Of a stretch of DNA of 5,138 bases, positions 1-5,138 are shown in pieces (position 1 is the first letter of the stretch; every line of letters starts with the position of its first letter). Under the pieces are notes generated by a model, which was not told the origin of the DNA, searched no databases, and saw only the letters and a program-made list of their open reading frames with translations. Source of the DNA: GCA-2732805 sp964516605 (GTDB lineage: Bacteria; Pseudomonadota; Gammaproteobacteria; Coxiellales; Coxiellaceae); NCBI GenBank assembly GCA_964516605.1, contig CAZFAA010000101.1, positions 1 through 5,138 on the forward strand. Reading direction: 5' to 3'. The translations under genes were made by a program, and so were the position numbers.

Positions 1-1
1 G

Positions 2-649
2 GCGCCTACCATGGCCATGTTGGCCACATCATCGAGTGAAAGGGGCAGGGGGATCACCATGCGCAACAATTTTCTCAGTCCCATGCAGCTTGCAGCCGTT
101 TCCGGGCTGATGGTCGTCGCCGCACTCGGTGTTTTTATTAATCTCGGGGTAGCATGGATTCTCGCAAAAGGTCAGCGCACGTTAAATATTCGTGCTGCAT
201 TAATACACGTAATTGGTGACCTACTAGGCTCTATTGCAGCACTCGTTGCTGGTGCTGTTATTTATTACACCAACTGGTACCCTATCGATCCAATTTTATC
301 TATTTTCATAAGCATATTAATCATGCTCTCGAGTATTCGCTTATTACGTGAATCACTCCAAGTCTTAATGGAAGGCGTGCCGCCTAATATTCAGATTGAA
401 GAGGTATCAAACACCTTAGCAGAAATACAAGGCGTCACGGGTGTGCATGATTTACATATATGGACACTGTCATCAGGGGTTGTGGTACTATCGGCGCACA
501 TTGGCATTACAGAATTTAGTAGCTGGCCAAACTTGCTCGAAGCATTGCGCAATACAATAAGACATCAGTACAACATCGATCACATTACATTACAACCCGA
601 ACCTGAAGTAATCGATTGCCAACCTTGTAATGGAGCTTTAAAAAAATAA
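2..649 (+). CDS. Cation diffusion facilitator (CDF) family metal exporter, 5'-partial or truncated
   Basis: This is the C-terminal part of a CDF transporter (CzcD/ZitB/YiiP type), an inner-membrane protein that exports Zn2+ or similar divalent cations in exchange for protons. Numbering from the ATG at position 11, hydrophobic segments at about residues 31-52, 62-86 and 92-112 match TM4, TM5 and TM6. TM5 carries the metal-site motif HVIGD (H66, D70). The cytoplasmic dimerisation domain follows, with GVHDLHIWTLSSG at 144-156 and HITLQPE at 191-197. Its histidines are typical of the regulatory metal sites. A CxxC (C203, C206) lies near the end. Full-length members have about 300 residues and six membrane helices; TM1-3 and the first HxxxD or DxxxD site are absent here. 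The frame is open to the left edge, so the gene is either cut by the window or truly truncated. The first ~19 codons are hydrophilic and unlike TM3, which suggests a break near position 60. An ATG at 59 is another possible start. The family call is secure; the ion is not determined. Confidence 0.85.
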   Translation, partial: APTMAMLATSSSERGRGITMRNNFLSPMQLAAVSGLMVVAALGVFINLGVAWILAKGQRTLNIRAALIHVIGDLLGSIAALVAGAVIYYTNWYPIDPILSIFISILIMLSSIRLLRESLQVLMEGVPPNIQIEEVSNTLAEIQGVTGVHDLHIWTLSSGVVVLSAHIGITEFSSWPNLLEALRNTIRHQYNIDHITLQPEPEVIDCQPCNGALKK

Positions 650-650
650 T

Positions 651-989
651 ATGGACACTAATGTTATCAACAAAGAAGAAACATTAGCTCTGTGCAATGA
701 AAATGAATCACTTGCCAAAGAGTTAATGATGATCCTTAAAACAGATTTACCCCGCCAAAAAATGATTTTACTGGATGCCTATGCGCATCAGGATAGAAAA
801 ATGATGCGTGATATCGTGCATCAAATCTTGGGGACTTGCAGTTATATCTCATTACCGGATACAAAACAGCATGCTTTATCTTTTCATGCAGCATTACATG
901 ACAATATAAAAGATTTAGAATCCTATAAAACCAACTTGGTTGCAGCTATGGATGCTGTAATCGTGTCACTCCCAAATGGAATGGCATGA
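651..989 (+). CDS. Stand-alone Hpt (histidine phosphotransfer) domain protein, BarA/GacS-like
   Basis: This is a 112-residue, probably cytoplasmic protein that is essentially one Hpt domain. Hpt domains are four-helix bundles that carry a phosphoryl group on histidine between receiver domains in His-Asp phosphorelays. The phosphoacceptor motif is visible as IVHQILGTCSYISLP, with H57 and the conserved glycine G61. The GTCSYISLP stretch resembles the C-terminal Hpt domain of the BarA/GacS/LetS hybrid kinases (HKLHGSCSYSGVP-like). The flanking sequence is helical and charged, consistent with the rest of the bundle. No kinase, receiver or membrane segment is attached. It starts one base after the CDF stop (TAA T ATG). 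No good ribosome binding site lies at the usual distance; the nearest GGAG (632-635) is 15 bases upstream, so translation probably depends on termination of the CDF frame. The partner kinase and regulator are not in the window. The domain call rests on the motif and on length; the pathway is unknown. Confidence 0.75.
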   Translation: MDTNVINKEETLALCNENESLAKELMMILKTDLPRQKMILLDAYAHQDRKMMRDIVHQILGTCSYISLPDTKQHALSFHAALHDNIKDLESYKTNLVAAMDAVIVSLPNGMA

Positions 990-990
990 T

Positions 991-998
991 AAACGGGG
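991..998 (+). promoter_or_regulatory. Ribosome binding site for ubiG (decides the start)
   Basis: The purine-rich AAACGGGG lies four bases before the ATG at 1003. The in-frame ATG at 976 has no such site and would overlap the Hpt gene by 14 bases. UbiG homologues begin close to the 1003 start, so 1003 is preferred. Confidence 0.5.
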
Positions 999-1002
999 TT
1001 TT

Positions 1003-1707
1003 ATGAACAACGACAATTTTTCACAAGATGAAATCAATAAATTTGATACATTTGCACAAGACTGGTGGGATCCACAAGGTTCGATGCGCCCGCTACATGT
1101 GCTCAACCCGCTACGCTGCGATTATGTAAAACACCATGCCAAACTGGCGCAAGCTAAGGTGCTCGACGTTGGTTGTGGTGCTGGACTTCTGTCTGAAAGC
1201 TTAAGCAAAGAAGGTGCCTTAGTCAGTGCTATTGATTTGAGTCAAGAAGCACTCCATGTAGCGCAAACACATGCTGCCACGCAAAATCTTACTATTGATT
1301 ACAGCCATAGCACCATTGAGCAATTTGCAGAAAAACATCCCGATTCATTTGATGTGATCACGTGCATGGAAATGCTCGAGCACGTACCCGATCCTGCATC
1401 GGTTATAGCCGCGTGTGCTCACGCCGCATGCCCACAAGCTGTATTATTTTTTTCAACTATTAATCGAAATCCCAAAGCGTATCTTGCAGCGATTTTAGGT
1501 GCTGAGTATATATTGCGCCTTCTCCCCAAAGGCACACATACGTATTCAAAATTTATTCGTCCGTCTGAGCTTGATGCGTGGGCGCGTGACGCAGGATTGA
1601 AGTTGCTTGATTTAGCAGGTATCAGCTATAATCCCCTCACTCAATCGGCCAAGCTGACATCCGATGCAAGTGTCAATTACGTGTGTTGTTATATTAAGGA
1701 GAAATAA
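1003..1707 (+). CDS. ubiG: Ubiquinone biosynthesis O-methyltransferase UbiG
   Basis: UbiG is a class I SAM-dependent methyltransferase that performs both O-methylation steps of ubiquinone synthesis (2-polyprenyl-6-hydroxyphenol and 3-demethylubiquinol). It acts at the inner face of the inner membrane with the Ubi complex. From the ATG at 1003 it has 234 residues, close to the 240 of E. coli UbiG. Visible signatures are the N-terminal INKFDTFAQDWWDPQGSMRP (11-30, the family's KF...WWD...G..PLH region), SAM motif I VLDVGCGAGLLSE (53-65), the acidic residue D78 after strand 2, motif CMEMLEHVPDP (121-131), the family-specific STINRNPKAY (151-160), and GAEYILRLLPKGTH (166-179). All key residues look intact. 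The preceding gap to the Hpt stop is 13 bases, and the stop codon overlaps the phosphatase start (TAATG), so the two genes are probably translationally coupled. An upstream ATG at 976 would add nine residues unlike the family and is not preferred. Confidence 0.97.
   Translation: MNNDNFSQDEINKFDTFAQDWWDPQGSMRPLHVLNPLRCDYVKHHAKLAQAKVLDVGCGAGLLSESLSKEGALVSAIDLSQEALHVAQTHAATQNLTIDYSHSTIEQFAEKHPDSFDVITCMEMLEHVPDPASVIAACAHAACPQAVLFFSTINRNPKAYLAAILGAEYILRLLPKGTHTYSKFIRPSELDAWARDAGLKLLDLAGISYNPLTQSAKLTSDASVNYVCCYIKEK
1696..1701 (+). promoter_or_regulatory. Ribosome binding site for the HAD phosphatase
   Basis: A near-perfect AAGGAG lies five bases before the ATG at 1707, inside the last codons of ubiG. 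It supports this start and independent initiation in addition to coupling. Confidence 0.7.
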
Positions 1708-2408
1708 TGGGTCAATCCTTTGATGCCGTACTATTTGATCTAGACGGCACGCTTTTGGATACGGCACATGATTTACTCTTTGCAATGAATTTAAGTTTGC
1801 AGCAACACCAAAAACCGCTGCAAACCTACACTATATTTCGACAACACGTCTCTGGTGGAACGGATGCGATGCTGTGCCATGCATTTAACATGGAGAGCAC
1901 AGACGCTCAATTTCCAGCCATCAAACAACAATACCTAACACATTATTACCAACACCTAGCAACCCACACTTGTTTTTTTGATGGCATGGAAGCGGTATTG
2001 GATTATCTGGATGCGCAACACATTCCCTGGGGTATTGTGACGAATAAACCGACTCGCTTTACGTTGCCTATACTCGATGCATTTGGGCTGGCTTCACGCA
2101 CACAGTGTGTAGTCATGGCCGACACACTTGAACACATGAAACCGCATCCTGCCCCCATGTTGCACGCCTGTAATCTACTGAATAAAAAACCAGAACGTAC
2201 TTTATATATAGGCGACTTTAAAACAGATGTCTTGGCCAGTCGCGCTGCAAACATGCCCTGCCTGATTGTGACCCATGGATATTATTTAGCGCATATGAAT
2301 CCACGTGATTGGGGCGCTGACATCACTGTAGACCGTGCTCAAGATATCATCCCACATTTAACGAATTGCTCAAGGAATCAGCATGACAACCACTCCGATC
2401 ACCGCTAA
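1707..2408 (+). CDS. gph: HAD-IA phosphatase, Gph (phosphoglycolate phosphatase) / MupP type
   Basis: This is a 233-residue cytoplasmic HAD-superfamily phosphatase of subfamily IA. All catalytic motifs are present: motif I DLDGTLLDT with nucleophile D11 and acid/base D13, motif II in IVTNKPTRF (T112), motif III lysine in HMKPHPAP (K145), and motif IV IGDFKTD (D170, D174) for Mg2+. Residues of about 20-90 form the helical cap. Such proteins are usually annotated as phosphoglycolate phosphatase, which clears 2-phosphoglycolate. The ubiG neighbour and details such as HVSGGTDAM (47-55), WGIVTNKP (108-115) and NPRDWGAD (198-205) also fit MupP, the N-acetylmuramate 6-phosphate phosphatase of the AmgK/MurU cell-wall recycling route in Pseudomonas. 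The substrate cannot be settled here. The first base overlaps the ubiG stop. The last 26 bases overlap the symporter gene, giving a polar tail (CSRNQHDNHSDHR) that is probably not part of the folded domain. Confidence 0.9.
   Translation: MGQSFDAVLFDLDGTLLDTAHDLLFAMNLSLQQHQKPLQTYTIFRQHVSGGTDAMLCHAFNMESTDAQFPAIKQQYLTHYYQHLATHTCFFDGMEAVLDYLDAQHIPWGIVTNKPTRFTLPILDAFGLASRTQCVVMADTLEHMKPHPAPMLHACNLLNKKPERTLYIGDFKTDVLASRAANMPCLIVTHGYYLAHMNPRDWGADITVDRAQDIIPHLTNCSRNQHDNHSDHR
2372..2376 (+). promoter_or_regulatory. Ribosome binding site for the sugar symporter
   Basis: AAGGA lies six bases before the ATG at 2383, inside the 3' end of the phosphatase gene. It supports the overlapping start, since the next in-frame ATG would remove most of the first transmembrane helices. 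Confidence 0.6.
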
Positions 2409-3768
2409 AAAAAGTCACTACTATATCTTCGTTGCCTGCGTTGCCGCATTTGCTGGCATTTTATTTGGTTACGATACAGGCGTCATTTCTGTTTCGATTG
2501 TGTTTCTCTCCAAACAATTTCATTTAACACCGAGCGATACGGGACTGGCTGTGGCCGCTGTGCTCATTGGCGCACTGATTGGCGCAATATTTAGCGGCCG
2601 CCTCGCCGATAAATACGGACGCAAAAAAATGCTGATTATCGATTCAGTTATTTTTATCGTGGGCACAATTGGCTCGTGCTTATCACATGATCTCATGTCG
2701 TTTGTGATCAGTCGTCTTGTAGTGGGTATTGCTATTGGTATCTCATCTTATATTGGCCCTTTATATATTTCAGAAATTTCCCCTGTAAAATACCGTGGTG
2801 CCCTGGTCTCCTTAAACCAACTGGCTATTAGCGTTGGTATTTTCATTTCGTATGTCATTGGCTACGTATTTTCATCTGAGGCACAATGGCGCTGGATGTT
2901 TGGTATCGGTATCATACCAGCAATTTTATTACTGCTTGGCATGTTGTTATTACCAGATAGCCCACGCTGGATTTTAGCGCAAGGTCACCCAAATGAAGCT
3001 TTGGATATCCTGCATAAAATTCATGGTAAAACGCAGGAAGTGACCGATGAATTTAACCAAATCAAAGGCAGCCTTAAAATCGAAGCGGGTAGCTGGACAT
3101 TACTATTTTCCAAACTGATACGCCCCACTATTTTAATTGGCGCAGGACTTGCTTTAATGCAACAAGTAACCGGTATTAATACCATCTTATATTATGCTAC
3201 CACGATTTTTACTATGGCTGGCTTTAACAGTCCACATACGGCCATTTTTGCGAATATGATTGTGGGTGCCGTGTTTGTTTTATTTTCTTTTGTTGCATTA
3301 GCATTAATTGACACCATGGGCAGACGGCCTTTGTTATTTATTGGTCTGATTGTCATGGCACTGAGCTTATTAGGGATGAGTTATGCGTTTACGTTACCAA
3401 CAAGCTCAGTACTGATGCCGCGTTTGTCACTGCTTTCAATGCTTGTGTATGTAGCTGGTTTTGCTGTGAGCTTAGGCCCTATTATGTGGCTGATGATTTC
3501 AGAAATATTCCCATTGAAAGTGCGCGGTCGCGGCTCGAGCCTGGCAACCTGTGTTAACTGGGCATCAAATGGTTTAGTGGCTTATACATTTCCATTACTA
3601 CTGGTACACATAGGTGAAAGTCGTACATTTTTGATCTATTTCTTAATTAGCATCATTTCACTTGGATTTGTCTACCTGATCGTACCCGAGACAAAAGGTG
3701 TGACGCTGGAAAAAATTGAAGAGAACCTATATGCCGGCAAAGCACCTAGTCATCTAGGAGATCACTGA
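2383..3768 (+). CDS. MFS sugar:proton symporter (XylE/GalP/AraE class), probably pentose uptake
   Basis: This is a 461-residue, 12-helix inner-membrane transporter of the MFS sugar porter family, a normal length for the group. Family signatures appear in order: FGYDTGVIS in TM1 with the proton-coupling aspartate D31; GRLADKYGRKK (72-82, loop 2-3); R111 in TM4; the PLYISEISPVKYRG loop (126-139); the sugar-binding glutamine of TM5 (Q146 in LNQLAIS); PDSPRW (191-196) ending the N-half; QQVTGIN in TM7 (Q260, Q261, N266); DTMGRRP (310-316); SEIFPLKVRGRG (373-384); NWASN in TM10 (W393, N396); and PETKGVTLEKIEE (435-447). The XylE TM8 asparagine position is Phe (F298), as I recall for E. coli GalP, and the C-terminal stretch is also GalP/AraE-like. 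The xylulokinase gene that follows with a one-base overlap argues for D-xylose or another pentose. Galactose, arabinose or glucose cannot be excluded from sequence alone. The 5' end overlaps the phosphatase gene by 26 bases. Confidence 0.93.
   Translation: MTTTPITAKKSHYYIFVACVAAFAGILFGYDTGVISVSIVFLSKQFHLTPSDTGLAVAAVLIGALIGAIFSGRLADKYGRKKMLIIDSVIFIVGTIGSCLSHDLMSFVISRLVVGIAIGISSYIGPLYISEISPVKYRGALVSLNQLAISVGIFISYVIGYVFSSEAQWRWMFGIGIIPAILLLLGMLLLPDSPRWILAQGHPNEALDILHKIHGKTQEVTDEFNQIKGSLKIEAGSWTLLFSKLIRPTILIGAGLALMQQVTGINTILYYATTIFTMAGFNSPHTAIFANMIVGAVFVLFSFVALALIDTMGRRPLLFIGLIVMALSLLGMSYAFTLPTSSVLMPRLSLLSMLVYVAGFAVSLGPIMWLMISEIFPLKVRGRGSSLATCVNWASNGLVAYTFPLLLVHIGESRTFLIYFLISIISLGFVYLIVPETKGVTLEKIEENLYAGKAPSHLGDH
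3756..3760 (+). promoter_or_regulatory. Ribosome binding site for xylB
   Basis: AGGAG lies seven bases before the ATG at 3768, within the last codons of the symporter gene. It supports the start that overlaps the symporter stop (TGATG). Confidence 0.65.
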
Positions 3769-5138
3769 TGTATTTAGGTATTGATCTGGGCACCTCCAGT
3801 GCCAAATTAATTCTACTGGATGACCAGCAGCACATCATTACAACCAGCACCAGCCCACTTGATGTATCACGCCCTCACATACTTTGGTCAGAGCAAAATC
3901 CTGCAGACTGGTGGACAGCAGTACAAAAAGCCTTTCTCGATATTAAAAAAACACATAAAAAAGAGCTGAGCTCTTTACGTGCAATCGGATTATCCGGACA
4001 AATGCATGGTGCGACATTACTCGATAAAAACAATAACATATTGCGTCCCGCAATATTATGGAATGATGGTCGCAGCTTTAAAGAGTGTGACGAGATCAAA
4101 ACACGTGAACCGCAGGCTGAGCACATCACTGGTAACTTATTATTTCCAGGCTTTACGGCACCAAAAATTCTATGGGTCAAACACAATGAACCCGAAATCT
4201 TTAAAGCCATTCACAAAGTATTACTACCAAAAGATTATATTCGCTGGTGCCTGACGGGCACCTATGCCAGCGATTTTTCAGATGCATCCGGTACATCGTG
4301 GCTGGATGTGGCGCATCGTCGTTGGTCGGATGCGATGCTGGCTGCAACGGATTTAAGCTCAGCACAAATGCCAGAACTCTTCGAAGGTAACGCGATCACA
4401 GCGACTATTAGCCCAGATATCGCAACACAATGGGAAATTCCACGCAATACCGTGATCGTAGGTGGCGGTGGTGATAATGCCGCATCTGCGATCAGCATGA
4501 ATATTATCAATCCAGGACAGGCCTTTTTATCCCTTGGCACATCGGGCGTTTATTTTACAGCAGACGATAGTTATCGACCGAGCCCTCAAGATGCCATTCA
4601 CACGATGTGTCATTGCTTACCGAATCGTTGGCATCAAATGAACGTGTACTTGAGCGCTGCCAGTTGTGTGAGCTGGTATGCCGAGCAAATTGCACATAAG
4701 AAATTAGCTGTGTTACTAGAAGAAGCTGAACGTGCGCACACACTGCATGCGCCGATTTTCTTACCGCATTTATCCGGCGAACGTACGCCTTATAACAATC
4801 CGCATGCTAAAGCGGTATTTTTTGGTATGACGCACAGTACCGATCGCGCTACATTGATGCAAAGCGTCTTAGAAGGCGTGGCCTTACTCGTTGCACAGGG
4901 CCAACAAACCTTAGACAAAGTAGGTGTGCACGTTCGTGAAATTGATGTCTTAGGTGGCGGCGCTGAAAGTCGTTACTGGGGAGAGATCCTAGCCAGCGCG
5001 CTCAATCGTCCTTTAACCTACCGACAAGGTTCCGATTTAGGCAGTGCACTCGGTGCGGCTAAACTCGCATGGCTTGGTATTCACGGTGGTGATCCAGCAC
5101 AGGTATTGACGTTACCACCACTATCACACACTATTGAA
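3768..5138 (+). CDS. xylB: Xylulokinase XylB, 3'-partial (cut by the window edge)
   Basis: XylB is a cytoplasmic FGGY-family sugar kinase that phosphorylates D-xylulose with ATP to D-xylulose 5-phosphate, which enters the pentose phosphate pathway. From the ATG at 3768 the frame is open to the last base: 457 codons with no stop, against about 484 residues in E. coli XylB, so a few dozen C-terminal residues lie outside. The N-terminal actin-like domain starts MYLGIDLGTSSAKLILLD (phosphate 1 loop). Substrate-site motifs follow: SEQNPADWW (41-49), GQMHGATLLD (77-86), RPAILWNDGR (93-102), GNLLFPGFTAPKILW (122-136) and LLPKDYIRW (152-160). The catalytic base is D236 in VGGGGDNAASA. The ATP-side domain shows SLGTSGVYF (255-263), FLPHLSGERTPYNNP (331-345), LGGGAESRYW (395-404) and GSDLGSALGAA (421-431). 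All expected active-site residues are present. The start overlaps the symporter stop by one base, indicating co-expression. Xylose isomerase (xylA) and xylR are not in the window. Confidence 0.97.
   Translation, partial: MYLGIDLGTSSAKLILLDDQQHIITTSTSPLDVSRPHILWSEQNPADWWTAVQKAFLDIKKTHKKELSSLRAIGLSGQMHGATLLDKNNNILRPAILWNDGRSFKECDEIKTREPQAEHITGNLLFPGFTAPKILWVKHNEPEIFKAIHKVLLPKDYIRWCLTGTYASDFSDASGTSWLDVAHRRWSDAMLAATDLSSAQMPELFEGNAITATISPDIATQWEIPRNTVIVGGGGDNAASAISMNIINPGQAFLSLGTSGVYFTADDSYRPSPQDAIHTMCHCLPNRWHQMNVYLSAASCVSWYAEQIAHKKLAVLLEEAERAHTLHAPIFLPHLSGERTPYNNPHAKAVFFGMTHSTDRATLMQSVLEGVALLVAQGQQTLDKVGVHVREIDVLGGGAESRYWGEILASALNRPLTYRQGSDLGSALGAAKLAWLGIHGGDPAQVLTLPPLSHTIE

Noticed and set aside
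1..36. His-rich frame-1 peptide (GAYHGHVGHIIE, then stop) as a CDF His-rich loop
   Set aside because: It is very short, ends at a TGA at 37-39, and would need a frameshift to join the CDF frame. The evidence is too thin to call it.
625..652. Possible promoter: TTGTAA, 16 bases, TAATAT
   Set aside because: Each element matches the consensus at only 4 of 6 positions, and the start point would fall inside the Hpt gene. Such matches are expected by chance in AT-rich sequence.
976..1002. Upstream ATG extending UbiG by nine residues
   Set aside because: It has no ribosome binding site, overlaps the Hpt gene, and adds residues (MEWHDKRGF) unlike UbiG N-termini.
2003..2254. Minus-strand open frame of 83 codons
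   Set aside because: It lies wholly inside the phosphatase gene, antisense to conserved catalytic motifs, and has no recognisable domain.
3875..4210. Minus-strand open frame of 111 codons
   Set aside because: It is antisense to strongly conserved xylulokinase motifs and shows no domain or plausible ribosome binding site.
3979..4254. Plus-strand open frame of 91 codons
   Set aside because: It is an alternate frame inside xylB. The real frame carries the GQMHGATLLD and ILWNDGR motifs across the same bases.
4262..4743. Two minus-strand open frames (4262-4540 and 4555-4743)
   Set aside because: Both are antisense shadows of the conserved xylB coding sequence, including the catalytic GGGGDNA region.

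Overview
The window is a compact run of six genes, all on the + strand. The coding genes are separated by at most 13 bases and several overlap. UbiG (ubiquinone pathway), a BarA/GacS-like Hpt domain and moderate GC content point to a gammaproteobacterium. A member of the Legionellales/Coxiella-like group is possible, but that is a loose impression and not shown by the sequence.

Layout: (1) positions 2-649, the C-terminal two thirds of a cation diffusion facilitator (CDF) metal exporter, broken or cut at its 5' side. (2) 651-989, a small stand-alone histidine phosphotransfer (Hpt) protein. (3) 1003-1707, ubiG, the O-methyltransferase of ubiquinone biosynthesis. (4) 1707-2408, a HAD-family phosphatase of the Gph/MupP type. 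(5) 2383-3768, a sugar:proton symporter of the XylE/GalP/AraE class. (6) 3768 to the right edge, xylulokinase xylB, lacking only its last few dozen residues. The window edge cuts it, so it has no stop codon here.

Genes 3 and 4 form a housekeeping pair, ubiG with a downstream or neighbouring HAD phosphatase, as known in other gammaproteobacteria. Genes 5 and 6 form a pentose-use pair: sugar uptake, then phosphorylation of D-xylulose to D-xylulose 5-phosphate for the pentose phosphate pathway. The junctions ubiG/phosphatase and symporter/xylB are stop-start overlaps of one base (TAATG and TGATG), and phosphatase/symporter overlap by 26 bases. Translational coupling and one polycistronic message from at least ubiG to xylB are therefore likely. 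No intergenic region is long enough for an obvious promoter or terminator, and I found no RNA gene, insertion sequence, CRISPR array or long repeat.

Most of the window is ordinary. The points worth a second look are the abrupt loss of CDF homology in the first ~60 bases, the orphan Hpt protein, the Gph-versus-MupP identity of the phosphatase, and the joining of pentose genes directly to the ubiG operon without xylose isomerase in view. I see no convincing evidence of a previously undescribed system.
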